Below are positions 55,810 to 64,000 of a DNA stretch of 64,000 bases, piece after piece (within the stretch, counting starts at the first letter, position 1; the number at the start of each line of letters is the position of its first letter). A program made the position numbers and the translations under genes. A model generated the notes under the pieces. The model was not told the DNA's origin and searched no databases. It saw only the letters and a list, made by a program, of their open reading frames with translations. The stretch comes from Chitinimonas taiwanensis DSM 18899 (GTDB taxonomy: Bacteria > Pseudomonadota > Gammaproteobacteria > Burkholderiales > Chitinimonadaceae), in NCBI RefSeq assembly GCF_900119825.1, contig NZ_FPKR01000008.1, positions 160,760-224,759 of the forward strand. Reading direction: 5' to 3'.

Positions 55810-57873
55810 TTAGCGCAGCGTCAGCGCATCATCCAAGATGCGTGGCGTGATGAAGATCAGCAACTCACGCTTGGTGTTCGTACCCGTCTTGGTCTTGAAC
55901 AAATGACCCAAGATAGGCACATCACCGAGCAGAGGCACCTTCGACTCGCCGTTTGACTCAGTGAGCTCGTAGATCCCGCCGATCACAGCAGTATCACCAT
56001 TACTTACAAGCACATTAGTTTCCACGCTACGCGTGTCAACAACAGGGTTAGCACCCGTTGAGGCTAACGCATCTTTACTGATCTTCAACTCCATGAAGAT
56101 GCGGCGATCAGGCGTAATACGAGGAGTAACCTCAAGCTCAAGATTAGCCTCCTTTTCCTCGGAAGTATTAGCGCCATTCTGTCCGGGAACGGTGATGTAG
56201 AAACGAGAACCTTGCTTAATTACCGCCTTTTGCTGATCACCCGTAATAATTCTAGGGCTTGAAACCGTTCGACCGTTACCTGCGGCCTCAAGGGCTTGCA
56301 ATTCCAGGCTTAGCAAAGCACCCACGCTACTATTCAATAGAGTAATACCCAAAGACGCGGGAGATACGCCCCCCAAAGCACTTGCAGGTAAGTTGACATT
56401 TGTCGTGGTGGCTGCATTAACACCATTATTCAAGACATCAATGGAATCATTAATGCCGGATGCGATGCCGATGCGATTCTTATCGCCGAGCGTCCTATCC
56501 CCTCGAACAGCAAGACGCGCGCCAAGTGTGCGGCTGAAATTATCATCCGCGATTACAATTCGTGCCTCAATCATGACCTGCCGAGCTGCAACATCGGAGC
56601 GCAGCAATAGAGCACGAATAGAGTCGAGCTTAGACGGGATATCACTAACAATTAAGACATTATTGCGTGTCTCTACAATTGCGCTACCACGCTTGCTGAG
56701 GAAGGATTGTTTCTCATTAAGCAGCATCGCCCTCAAGTCCTCAGCTTTAAGATAGTTCAGCTGAAAGGACTCGGTGCGTAGCGGCTCAATATCTGCAATT
56801 TGTGCCTTAGCTTCAAGAGCCATCTTTTCACGTGAAGCAATCTCTTCACGCGGCGCAATCCACATTACGTTTCCATTCTCACGCTTATCCAATCCTTTAC
56901 TCTGAAGAATAAGATCAAGCGCTTGGTCCCAGGGGACATCCTTCAACCGTAACGTAACGTTACCACTGACGGTATCACTGGTAATAATGTTCTTACCAGT
57001 AAACTCGGCGATGACCTGCAATACGGTCCGAACCTCTACGTTCTGAAAATTGAGCGAGAGCTTATCGCCTTTGTAGGTCGGCTTATCGAGCTGAGCCAGG
57101 CGGCGCGCTTGCTCGTCGACATTTTTAACTTCGACAATAAAGCGATTCTCAGTCTGATAGGCTGAATATTCCCAGGCACCCTTAGGCTCAATAACCATCT
57201 TAACGGTATCGCCTTGCGCATAACTATCAATAGTCTGAACCGGCGTACCAAAGTCAGTCACATCCATACGCCGCTCAAATTGCCGCGGAAGTGCAGTCTT
57301 GGCAAATTCAAGTAACAAGGACTTACCCTGCTGCCTTATATCAATACCGATAGTGGGACTAGACAAGTCGATAGAGATACGCCCCTCCCCATTTTTCCCC
57401 CGCCGAAAGTCTACATCACGAATCGACTCTTTGCCTTTATTCTGCGCCGGAGAAAATTGCGTCGCACCTCCAATAGAAGATTGGGCATTGTTTAGGCTTA
57501 AATAGACCCTGTTCCCTTCGACCCGCGTTTCATAAGCCGCTGGCTTGATTAAGCCAAGCACAACCCGCACGCGCCCACCGGCCTCAGCAAGGCTAACAGA
57601 CTTGAGATTACCGCCGGCAGCGGGGTATGTCGCCTTACCGGTATCATTCACGGTGTCGGCAAAATCGAACGCCACGCGAGGGGGAGTATTCACAACGAAA
57701 CTCGCAGGCGCGGCTACAGGTCGCTGCATTACCAGCATCACCTCTTGACGGTCAGCACTCTCCGTCCGAAGCTCAACGGACTTAATCGCATTAGGCTCCG
57801 CTGCAAAAACAAGCGTAGTCATAAGCAGCAACAGCGAGCCTTTTAACCAGTTTTGCCAGGGCCGCTTATTCAT
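55810..57873 (-). CDS. pilQ: Type IV pilus secretin PilQ
   Basis: 687 aa outer-membrane secretin through which the pilus extrudes. Signal peptide ([24 protein letters not shown]), two AMIN-like domains (about 30-130 and 150-250), a short N0/STN domain ([45 protein letters not shown]), N1, then the secretin domain ending with [35 protein letters not shown]. The start overlaps pilP. Base composition is clearly less GC-rich than the genes left of it. Confidence 0.96.
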   Translation of the reverse strand: MNKRPWQNWLKGSLLLLMTTLVFAAEPNAIKSVELRTESADRQEVMLVMQRPVAAPASFVVNTPPRVAFDFADTVNDTGKATYPAAGGNLKSVSLAEAGGRVRVVLGLIKPAAYETRVEGNRVYLSLNNAQSSIGGATQFSPAQNKGKESIRDVDFRRGKNGEGRISIDLSSPTIGIDIRQQGKSLLLEFAKTALPRQFERRMDVTDFGTPVQTIDSYAQGDTVKMVIEPKGAWEYSAYQTENRFIVEVKNVDEQARRLAQLDKPTYKGDKLSLNFQNVEVRTVLQVIAEFTGKNIITSDTVSGNVTLRLKDVPWDQALDLILQSKGLDKRENGNVMWIAPREEIASREKMALEAKAQIADIEPLRTESFQLNYLKAEDLRAMLLNEKQSFLSKRGSAIVETRNNVLIVSDIPSKLDSIRALLLRSDVAARQVMIEARIVIADDNFSRTLGARLAVRGDRTLGDKNRIGIASGINDSIDVLNNGVNAATTTNVNLPASALGGVSPASLGITLLNSSVGALLSLELQALEAAGNGRTVSSPRIITGDQQKAVIKQGSRFYITVPGQNGANTSEEKEANLELEVTPRITPDRRIFMELKISKDALASTGANPVVDTRSVETNVLVSNGDTAVIGGIYELTESNGESKVPLLGDVPILGHLFKTKTGTNTKRELLIFITPRILDDALTLR

Positions 57874-58391
57874 TTTTTCTGCTCCATTTCATCCAGGGCC
57901 AGCACGCTAGTGCGCTCAACCCAATCACCGCCGCTATCTTCCACGATTTCCTTCAATGACGTTTCAGTCTCAGAAATCCCAGTGACCATCCCAAAATTCT
58001 GGCCCATATAACTACCGATCTTTACTCTGTAGAGATTGCCATCGGGAGCACGGATCAAAGCGTTCACTTCCTTGCCCTTCTGTAGCGTCCCCACCATTCT
58101 GAGCTTCTCTAAATCATATAGCTCGAGAGTTTCTCTCGGGCGATTAAGATTCGGAGCAAGCGCGCCCCCAGCTTGTTTGGCAACTTCCATTTTGCTGCGG
58201 TTGAAGGGATCAACTAGTTCAAAAGCAGCATATACGAAAGGCTCATACGGCTTTGGCGCGGGAAGTGGTTCGATGCGGGTTTTTAAGCTACGACTACTCT
58301 CATCCATCCACACCTTAAGATCGTCGAAATCATTACCGATACATGCCGAGAGCGATGCAATCGAAAATACAGCTAGCATAATGTTTTTCAT
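57870..58391 (-). CDS. pilP: Type IV pilus lipoprotein PilP
   Basis: 173 aa inner-membrane lipoprotein linking PilNO to PilQ. Lipobox LSAC near residue 16, then DFDDLKVWMDESSRSLKTRIEPLPAPKPYEPFVYAA and the C-terminal beta domain LELYDLEKLRMVGTLQKGKEVNALIRAPDGNLYRVKIGSYMGQNFGMV (quoted in part). Start ATG 58391; an ATG four codons earlier is possible. Confidence 0.95.
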   Translation of the reverse strand: MKNIMLAVFSIASLSACIGNDFDDLKVWMDESSRSLKTRIEPLPAPKPYEPFVYAAFELVDPFNRSKMEVAKQAGGALAPNLNRPRETLELYDLEKLRMVGTLQKGKEVNALIRAPDGNLYRVKIGSYMGQNFGMVTGISETETSLKEIVEDSGGDWVERTSVLALDEMEQKK

Positions 58392-58407
58392 ACCTAGCCC
58401 CATACCC

Positions 58408-59043
58408 TTACTTCTTCTTTTTCTTTGCCGCAGCAGCTTTTCTCATCTCAACGGCCTCTTCAGCATCCAGAGATCTATAAGTACTTGCAATAGCCTGCAT
58501 AGAAAGCAAGCCCGCCCCACCTGCCTGCTGCGCAATATGCATGTCTTTAAGCGTCACGATACGAGAGAGCTGAGATATATCGCTAGCAAATGCAGCCAAG
58601 TCGTGATAACCCCCAACTATTTTCAGCTGTATAGGACGCTCAGCAAACTCCGGCGTTTTGATCTCCGAAGGGGATGGCTTAAATAGCTCAAATTGCAACC
58701 CCCGACCGACGCCGGACTGGTTAATTTCCGTAATTAATGTTTCCATTTCTGCCTTACTGGGCAGCTGCTTAAGCAAAGCGCCAAATGACTCTTGAATTTC
58801 GGCAAGTTGTTGCCGATACGCATCCAGATTCATTGCTTTGGCTTTTTTATCCAAGAAGGCCTGCTTCAACACTTCTTCTTGCGCTCTACCTTGATCTAGA
58901 GTTTCAATCTGACCAGCAAGCAAAGCGAAATAGCCTGCAACAACAACGGCGACAACTAATAGCAGGAGAGCAGAAAACTGGATTGGAGCGGGCCAGTTAG
59001 CAATCTCTTTCGGATCTAAGCTCCGAAGCTCATCTAAATTCAC
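58408..59043 (-). CDS. pilO: Type IV pilus inner-membrane protein PilO
   Basis: 211 aa bitopic protein of the alignment complex. N-terminal DPKEIANWPAPIQFSALLLLVVAVVVAGYFALL, one membrane helix, a coiled coil (about 45-95), then a ferredoxin-like periplasmic domain (PIQLKIVGGYHDLAAFASDISQLSRIVTL). Unusual lysine-rich tail KKKKK. Start overlaps pilN by four bases. Confidence 0.95.
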   Translation of the reverse strand: MNLDELRSLDPKEIANWPAPIQFSALLLLVVAVVVAGYFALLAGQIETLDQGRAQEEVLKQAFLDKKAKAMNLDAYRQQLAEIQESFGALLKQLPSKAEMETLITEINQSGVGRGLQFELFKPSPSEIKTPEFAERPIQLKIVGGYHDLAAFASDISQLSRIVTLKDMHIAQQAGGAGLLSMQAIASTYRSLDAEEAVEMRKAAAAKKKKK

Positions 59044-59627
59044 TTGACAGCCCCTTTATTGCCCTTACCTTCAGTTAAGACTTCCTGCTCTCGCGAGATC
59101 AGGACCTTTAACTGAAACAAATTGGAACGCTGCCCGCCTTTGCTCTCAGCCTTGATTTCAATCAGATTGGGCTGCTCAAAGACTGGGGAATCATTGAGGC
59201 TACGCATGAGCGTCGAGACTCTCGCACTGGATTGAGCATACCCAATTAGTAGCAGAGAATTACTTACCTGCTTGATCTCAGAAAAGTAAATTCCTTCAGG
59301 AACTTGGCGAACCAGCTGATCCAACACCGAGACTGCCTCTCCTCGATTTACCTGGAGACGCTCAACAACCTTTTTCCTATCCAGAAGCTGTTGACGTTCC
59401 TTTTTTAGCGTTTCAATTTCTGCGATTTGCTTATCTAACTTTCCATTTTCATCAGCAAGAAAAGCATTCCTCTCTTCTTGAGTAGCAATGCTTGCACTCA
59501 ATGCCAAATACGCCGACACCACAAGCAATACTCCCAAGCCAACCGAAGTAGCCGCCAAGATCCCGAGCCGAGCGACTCTTGCTTTTCTCTTGTGCTCTCT
59601 ATGAGGCAGTAGATTGATTTTAATCAT
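59040..59627 (-). CDS. pilN: Type IV pilus inner-membrane protein PilN
   Basis: 195 aa. It carries the cytoplasmic PilM-binding motif at the very N-terminus (INLLPHRE), one membrane helix (LGILAATSVGLGVLLVVSAYLAL), a coiled coil and a periplasmic domain (GIYFSEIKQVSNSLLLIGYAQSSARVSTLMRSL). ATG 59627 overlaps the pilM stop by one base. Confidence 0.95.
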   Translation of the reverse strand: MIKINLLPHREHKRKARVARLGILAATSVGLGVLLVVSAYLALSASIATQEERNAFLADENGKLDKQIAEIETLKKERQQLLDRKKVVERLQVNRGEAVSVLDQLVRQVPEGIYFSEIKQVSNSLLLIGYAQSSARVSTLMRSLNDSPVFEQPNLIEIKAESKGGQRSNLFQLKVLISREQEVLTEGKGNKGAVK

Positions 59628-60694
59628 CAATCGAACCTCCGCATTGCCAACCCACAAGCAATCATCAGAGATGGCGCGTCCAGCAGCAACTGCCGAGTTT
59701 TAATCCTTGCGGACTGACTCATGTTAAGAAACGGATTTGCAATCATCGTACTCACCTGAGTACGGCTGGCCACAACCTCATCTAATCCAGGTATAACACT
59801 ACAGCCACCTGCCAAGAGGATATGGTCTACCGAACTATATTGCGTCGAGGTAAAAAAGAATTGCAAGGCCCTGGAAATTTCGAGCGCCAATGAATCCATA
59901 AAAGGCTGCAATACCTCTGGCTCATAGCTATCAGGCAGGCCACCATTGCGCTTCGCAGCCTCGGCTTCCTCAGCAGAAAGATTAAATTTCCTCTGAATAT
60001 CCTGAGTCAACTGCGCGCCGCCAAATGCCTGCTCTCTTGAGTAGATCTGCTGACCATCACGCAGTACATTGATGTGCATCATTGCAGCACCGATATCAAC
60101 GATAACCACAGTCTGACCCTGCCCATTATTAGGCAGTTGACGTTCAATTAACTCGTATGCCGCCTGAGTGGCAAAAGACTCGACGTCCATCACGACAGCC
60201 TTTAAACCCGCGGCTTCGATCGCTGCAACACGATCCTCCACCTTCTCCTTGCGCGATGCAGCAATCAACACCTCAACCTCATCAGGGGTTGCGGCAGATG
60301 CGCCAAGCACCTGAAAGTCCAAGTTCACCTCATCAAGTGCAAAAGGAATGTACTGATTTGCCTCAGTCTCAACCTGCTGCTCCAGCTCAGCTTCAGTTTG
60401 GCCCGCAGGGACCGTAATCTTCTTGGTGATCACTGCAGCAGCCGGCAATGCAAGTGCAGCCCCCTTCACACGCGTACCCATCAGGCGCCATGCCCGCTTT
60501 ACTGCTTCAGAAACAGCCTCCAAATTAGCAATGTTTCCGTCAGCAACAGCGTCCTTTGGCAAAGGCTCTATGACGTATCGCTCGATAGTAAAATGCTTGC
60601 CCGATTCAGATAGCTCTACCAGCTTCACCGCAGAGGTGCTTATGTCGACGCCAATCAAAGCTGGTGCTTTAGGCTTTAGGAAATCTAGATTCAA
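59627..60694 (-). CDS. pilM: Type IV pilus assembly ATPase-like protein PilM
   Basis: 355 aa FtsA/actin-like cytoplasmic protein that binds PilN. Signatures: LIGVDISTSAVKLVEL, VETEANQYIPFALDEVNLDFQVL, VVIVDIGAAMMHINVLRDGQQIYSREQAFGGAQLTQ and HILLAGGCSVIPGL. The best start is TTG at 60694: GGGA lies eight bases upstream and the resulting NLDFLKPKAPALIGVDIS and length fit the family. The nearest upstream ATG (60796) would add 34 unrelated residues. Confidence 0.95.
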   Translation of the reverse strand: MNLDFLKPKAPALIGVDISTSAVKLVELSESGKHFTIERYVIEPLPKDAVADGNIANLEAVSEAVKRAWRLMGTRVKGAALALPAAAVITKKITVPAGQTEAELEQQVETEANQYIPFALDEVNLDFQVLGASAATPDEVEVLIAASRKEKVEDRVAAIEAAGLKAVVMDVESFATQAAYELIERQLPNNGQGQTVVIVDIGAAMMHINVLRDGQQIYSREQAFGGAQLTQDIQRKFNLSAEEAEAAKRNGGLPDSYEPEVLQPFMDSLALEISRALQFFFTSTQYSSVDHILLAGGCSVIPGLDEVVASRTQVSTMIANPFLNMSQSARIKTRQLLLDAPSLMIACGLAMRRFD

Positions 60695-60865
60695 CTTGAA
60701 TTTCCCTTTAAATAATTTAGTTGGGAGTGATGATTTCACGAGTTTCAGCTTAAATGCTAGCAGCCCACCTGAACAGTGTAAAGGCGAATTATGCATTTAT
60801 GCTAAAGCGCAGCGGCCGAGCCTCCGAGGTAGAATGCGAGACATCAACCACCAAGAGACAAACTC

Positions 60866-63175
60866 ATGACGCATCGTTGGTTAGTGCTCCTTGCTGCGGC
60901 AGCGTGTGCACTGATTGTCGCCGTGGCCGGCACTATTCTTGCAGCAGTAGCCCTCACTTACCCCAAGCTGCCAGCCCTAGAGGTTCTGACGGACTATCGT
61001 CCCAAAATTCCGTTGCGTGTTTACACCGCAGATGGTGTTCAGATCGGTGAGTTTGGCGAGGAACGACGGGACTTTGTACCCATCGCACAGGTTCCCCTGT
61101 TGATGCGTCAAGCTATTCTGGCCGCAGAGGATGAGCGCTTTTATAGTCACAACGGTATTGATTACATCGGCGTAGCCCGAGCTGCGCTGTCTAACTTAGC
61201 CTCAGGGCATGCTCAGTCTGGGGCAAGCACCATTACCATGCAGGTTGCGCGAAACTTCTTTCTTTCCAGCGAAAAGACTTTCACTCGGAAATTTAATGAG
61301 GCATTGCTGTCGTTTAAGATTGAACATAGCTTATCGAAAGACCAAATTCTTGAACTGTACTTGAACCAGATTTACCTCGGTCAACGTGCACATGGTTTTT
61401 CCGCGGCAGCGCAGACGTACTTCGGCAAGCCTCTAGGCGGTCTAAGCATCGCCGAGATGGCTATGCTTGCCGGTTTGCCGAAGGCTCCCTCAAGTTACAA
61501 TCCTGTTGTCAATCCTAGCCGAGCAAAGCTAAGGCAGCAGTATGTCCTCCGGCGCATGCACGAACTGAACATGATCGACGATGCACAGTACCAGCAAGCG
61601 CGCGCGGAAGTGTTGAAGGTCCAGAAAACCAGGGAGAATTTCAATACACACGCCGAGTACGTCGCTGAAATGGTTCGACAAGCAGTGCATGAAAAGTATG
61701 GCGAGTCTACATATACACAGGGCCTTAAGGTCTACACCACGATAGATTCAACACACCAGCAAGCAGCGATAGCGGCATCGCGTGCCGGGATTTATGCTTA
61801 TGATCAGCGTCATGGTTATCGAGGGCCTGAAAGCTATGTTGAATTGAAAGGCATTAGCTCTGCTTCAAGCGATTTTCTCGATGAGCAATTAGCGCCATTT
61901 AGCCAAATTGGCGATCTACTTCCTGCAATCGTGACCCAAGCCAGTAATAAATCACTTACTGCCTACCTTAGTAAACACGGCCTAGTTACCCTTAAAGGTA
62001 AGTCACTTCAATTTGCATCCCGCCATTTGAGTAGTAAGCTCTCCCCCGCACAACGCATCCGTCCTGGCTCGATTATTCGTGTACAACTGATAGGTGGCGA
62101 ATGGCAGATTCGGCAAGTACCTGATGTTGAAGTTGGCTTCGTCGCTATTGACCCTAACAGCGGCGCAATCAAGGCCTTGGTTGGTGGTTTCGATTTCCAG
62201 AAGAATCATTTCAATCACATTACGCAAGCGTGGCGGCAGCCAGGATCGACATTCAAACCATTTATCTATTCCGCGGGCATTGAGCGCGGCTTTACTCCGG
62301 CCAGCATGATCAACGACGCCCCCTTGGTGATTGATCCGACATCCATCGGCGGGCAACGCTGGGAACCCAAAAATTTTGATGGCAAGTTCGCCGGCATGAT
62401 GTCGCTGCGGGATGCATTAACGAAGTCGAAGAACCTAGTATCCATTCGCATACTGCAGTCGATCGGCCCAGAATATGCACAGGCTTATATTTCTAAATTT
62501 GGCTTTCCCGCGAAAAATCACCCCGCATATCTAACGATGGCATTAGGTGCCGGCAGCGTGACTCCAATGCAGATGGCGGAAGCGTATAGTGTATTCGCCA
62601 ACAGCGGATTCAAGGTTAACGCATACTTCATCGATCGCATCGAAAATGACAAAGGCGTTGTCCTAGCCAAAACACAAGCGACTATTGCAGGAAAGAATTC
62701 GGAAAGAGTTCTAGATGCGCGTAATGCATTTATTATGACTAGCATAATGAAAGATGTTACGCGCTTTGGGACCGCTGCCCGCGCCTCTGTCTTGAACCGT
62801 ACCGACCTTGCTGGGAAAACCGGCACTACGAATGACTCCCACGATGCGTGGTTCGCAGGCTACACCCCTAATTTGGTGGCAGTCAGTTGGCTTGGCTTTG
62901 ATAAGCCGCGTTCCTTGGGTGGCTCAGAGACAGGGGGGCAAGCCGCTTTGCCAATCTGGATTGACTACATGGGCAAAGTACTTAAGTCCATCCCTGAGCG
63001 TCCGATCAGCGTTCCGGATGGCATTATTGTTATGCCAGTTGAAACCTCTCGTGGGACAAGGGATGAGTACTTCTATGCAGAATTCCCGGACACAAATCCT
63101 GAGCTCTTCCTAGACAATAGCGCCAGTGGTACGACAGAACCAATTGAAGAGGAAGTGAAGGATTTGCTTTTCTGA
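60866..63175 (+). CDS. ponA: Penicillin-binding protein 1A
   Basis: 769 aa bifunctional peptidoglycan polymerase/transpeptidase. N-terminal membrane anchor (WLVLLAAAACALIVAVAGTILA); GT51 domain with the catalytic Glu motif AAEDERFYSHNGID, GASTITMQVARN, LYLNQIYLGQRAHG; an OB-like insert; transpeptidase with SxxK (GSTFKPF), SKN (TKSKNLVS) and KTGTT. Divergent from pilM as in many beta- and gammaproteobacteria. AT-richer than most of the window. Confidence 0.97.
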   Translation: MTHRWLVLLAAAACALIVAVAGTILAAVALTYPKLPALEVLTDYRPKIPLRVYTADGVQIGEFGEERRDFVPIAQVPLLMRQAILAAEDERFYSHNGIDYIGVARAALSNLASGHAQSGASTITMQVARNFFLSSEKTFTRKFNEALLSFKIEHSLSKDQILELYLNQIYLGQRAHGFSAAAQTYFGKPLGGLSIAEMAMLAGLPKAPSSYNPVVNPSRAKLRQQYVLRRMHELNMIDDAQYQQARAEVLKVQKTRENFNTHAEYVAEMVRQAVHEKYGESTYTQGLKVYTTIDSTHQQAAIAASRAGIYAYDQRHGYRGPESYVELKGISSASSDFLDEQLAPFSQIGDLLPAIVTQASNKSLTAYLSKHGLVTLKGKSLQFASRHLSSKLSPAQRIRPGSIIRVQLIGGEWQIRQVPDVEVGFVAIDPNSGAIKALVGGFDFQKNHFNHITQAWRQPGSTFKPFIYSAGIERGFTPASMINDAPLVIDPTSIGGQRWEPKNFDGKFAGMMSLRDALTKSKNLVSIRILQSIGPEYAQAYISKFGFPAKNHPAYLTMALGAGSVTPMQMAEAYSVFANSGFKVNAYFIDRIENDKGVVLAKTQATIAGKNSERVLDARNAFIMTSIMKDVTRFGTAARASVLNRTDLAGKTGTTNDSHDAWFAGYTPNLVAVSWLGFDKPRSLGGSETGGQAALPIWIDYMGKVLKSIPERPISVPDGIIVMPVETSRGTRDEYFYAEFPDTNPELFLDNSASGTTEPIEEEVKDLLF

Positions 63176-63191
63176 TTCTCTCAACGAAACT

Positions 63192-63215
63192 AAGCCCGCA
63201 GATGCGGGCTTTTTC
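63192..63215 (+). terminator. ponA terminator
   Basis: AAGCCCGC / GCGGGCTT hairpin with a four-base loop followed by TTTCTTTTT, 16 bases after the ponA stop codon. Confidence 0.92.
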
Positions 63216-63762
63216 TTTTTAATGAGACGAGGTTACCTAGATTTTAATAACAAAATCACGGTGTATCCTGGGTAAGTAGTAGCAGCTCTTTGAAGAGCAG
63301 ATAACCGGTCACTTATCATAGTTATATCGAATCCGCCGATCAGAGTCGGCCACCTCTATGGCACTTCCGAGGCCGGTTGCTAGTACTAGAAATAACATGC
63401 GGCTGGATAATATTTGATGCAACGCGTACCAAAGCTAAAAGACTCGCAACAGATATAACATCCTGCTCAAACACATGTTGGCAAATCGAATGGTTGAGGG
63501 CGTAACTGTCTAGGCAGCAAGGCAGGGAGAGCAGCCCGCACCAACGACGTAACAATCGATTCCATTAGCGCCCTAGCAAAGCATGAGGAAGATAGCGGAT
63601 GAAGGTCTTCCGTGTATTGATATGACTTGGGTGCGCAAGTACCGCGGCCAGCAGCTGATCCAGTTAACGCTCCCCCAACGAAACATCCCGCGAGAGCGGG
63701 CTGTTTGCTTTGCCTGGGCACGAACTCGCACGATTTGCGCCCCCAAAGCTGCGCGCCAAAGC
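63216..63762. other. Non-coding region between ponA and the rRNA operon
   Basis: About 550 bases without a convincing gene. It holds a small dyad (GCTCTT-TG-AAGAGC, 63289-63302) without a T run. At 63668-63710 there is a second terminator-like unit, CAACGAAAC-...-CCCGC-GAGA-GCGGG-CTGTTT, echoing the ponA-end sequence CAACGAAACTAAGCCCGCAG. The stretch just before it could be a coding remnant, but I cannot name it. Confidence 0.5.
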
Positions 63763-63796
63763 AAAAGCCCCAGTCTCTGTTGAGACCGGGGCTTTT
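63763..63796 (-). terminator. rRNA operon terminator
   Basis: Minus strand: AAAAGCCCC-GGTCTC hairpin with TTTTGCTTT after it, immediately downstream of 5S rRNA; one A-C mismatch in the stem. Confidence 0.88.
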
Positions 63797-63804
63797 CGGT
63801 AGGG

Positions 63805-63921
63805 AGCCTGGCAGTGACCTACTTTCACACGGGAGATCCGCACTATCATCGGCGCGGTGTCGTTTCACTGTCCTGTTCGAGATGGGAAGGAGTGGGTCCA
63901 ACACGCTATGGCCGCCAAGCA
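63805..63921 (-). rRNA. rrf: 5S ribosomal RNA
   Basis: Minus strand, about 117 nt. The 5' part GCTTGGCGGCCATAGC and 3' end GTCACTGCCAGGCT pair to close the molecule; internal CCCATCTCGAACAGGACAGTGAAACG and CGCCGATGATAGTG are conserved 5S segments. Exact ends are uncertain by 1-3 bases. Last gene of a rrn operon whose 23S lies beyond the right edge. Confidence 0.93.
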
Positions 63922-64000
63922 TAACTGGCGTGCATCCTGACTTCGTCAAGACACAACATTTTCAGTTCGCTGCTCTTACAAGCAACAAACCATGGAAGAA
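63922..64000 (-). other. 23S-5S spacer
   Basis: 79 bases upstream of 5S on the minus strand. I see no tRNA and no recognisable 23S 3' end; the 23S gene should begin just outside the window. Confidence 0.6.

Noticed and set aside
63467..63949. Open frame running through the terminator and 5S rRNA on the minus strand
   Set aside because: It overlaps a structural RNA and its terminator; no protein similarity visible.

Overview
This is a 64 kb stretch of a betaproteobacterial chromosome, probably a Neisseriales-type organism. The evidence is the gene content and order: ponA divergent from pilMNOPQ-aroK-aroB, gmk-rpoZ-spoT, and the ybeZ-ybeY-corC-lnt block. The 5S rRNA and most of the protein sequences also look betaproteobacterial. 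I cannot fix the genus from sequence alone. Most of the window is GC-rich (39/60 G+C at 6001-6060 by hand count), but the pil/ponA end is clearly poorer (25/60 at 56401-56460). No prophage, CRISPR array or complete insertion sequence was seen.

Layout. 1-5407 (minus) is the urea ABC transporter operon urtABCDE, cut off inside urtE. Upstream of urtA lie a near-consensus sigma54 promoter and an NtrC-like site. 5760-8732 holds bioA and a PilZ-like protein. 8751-13615 holds a YihY-type membrane protein and a tightly overlapping wrbA-DUF2069-birA-coaX-SPOR operon. 13693-20372 (minus) holds an outer-membrane protein, trmB, thiG, thiS, spoT, rpoZ, gmk and yicC. 20460-22414 is a Ser/Thr kinase-PP2C phosphatase pair. 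22513-28343 carries rph and the chain dusA, retropepsin-like protease, PH-like membrane protein, rdgB, two small genes and hemW, then ridA.

The accessory core is 28405-42311. It starts with a protein whose amidase_3 motifs are in circularly permuted order. Next comes a 264 bp MITE-like element with two long internal hairpins, flanked by CTAG duplications. A minus-strand set follows (GbsR/MarR-type regulator, DUF393, small membrane protein, SDR-DoxX fusion, DUF2269), with the same 8-4-8 palindrome in front of two of its genes. The plus-strand set is SDR, photolyase, DUF2256, cryptochrome DASH, a HisKA_2 PAS kinase, a REC-PAS-GGDEF-EAL protein and an iron-sulfur (6-4)-type photolyase. It joins three photolyase/cryptochrome paralogues to a phosphorelay and a c-di-GMP enzyme in what looks like one light/DNA-damage response locus. 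This is the best candidate in the window for an under-described system.

42321-49382 (minus) is an acetyltransferase, lnt, corC, a VOC protein, a small membrane protein, ybeY with an unusual N-terminal extension, a DUF5329 protein, ybeZ (phoH-like) and miaB. An elongator tRNA-Met with a clear promoter and terminator follows. 49633-54140 holds a MidA-like methyltransferase, a pteridine-reductase-like SDR, ttcA, a spermidine-synthase-like protein and rppH. 54197-60694 (minus) is aroB, aroK and pilQPONM, with ponA divergent (60866-63175). The window ends in the 3' end of a minus-strand rRNA operon (terminator, 5S rRNA, and spacer towards 23S).
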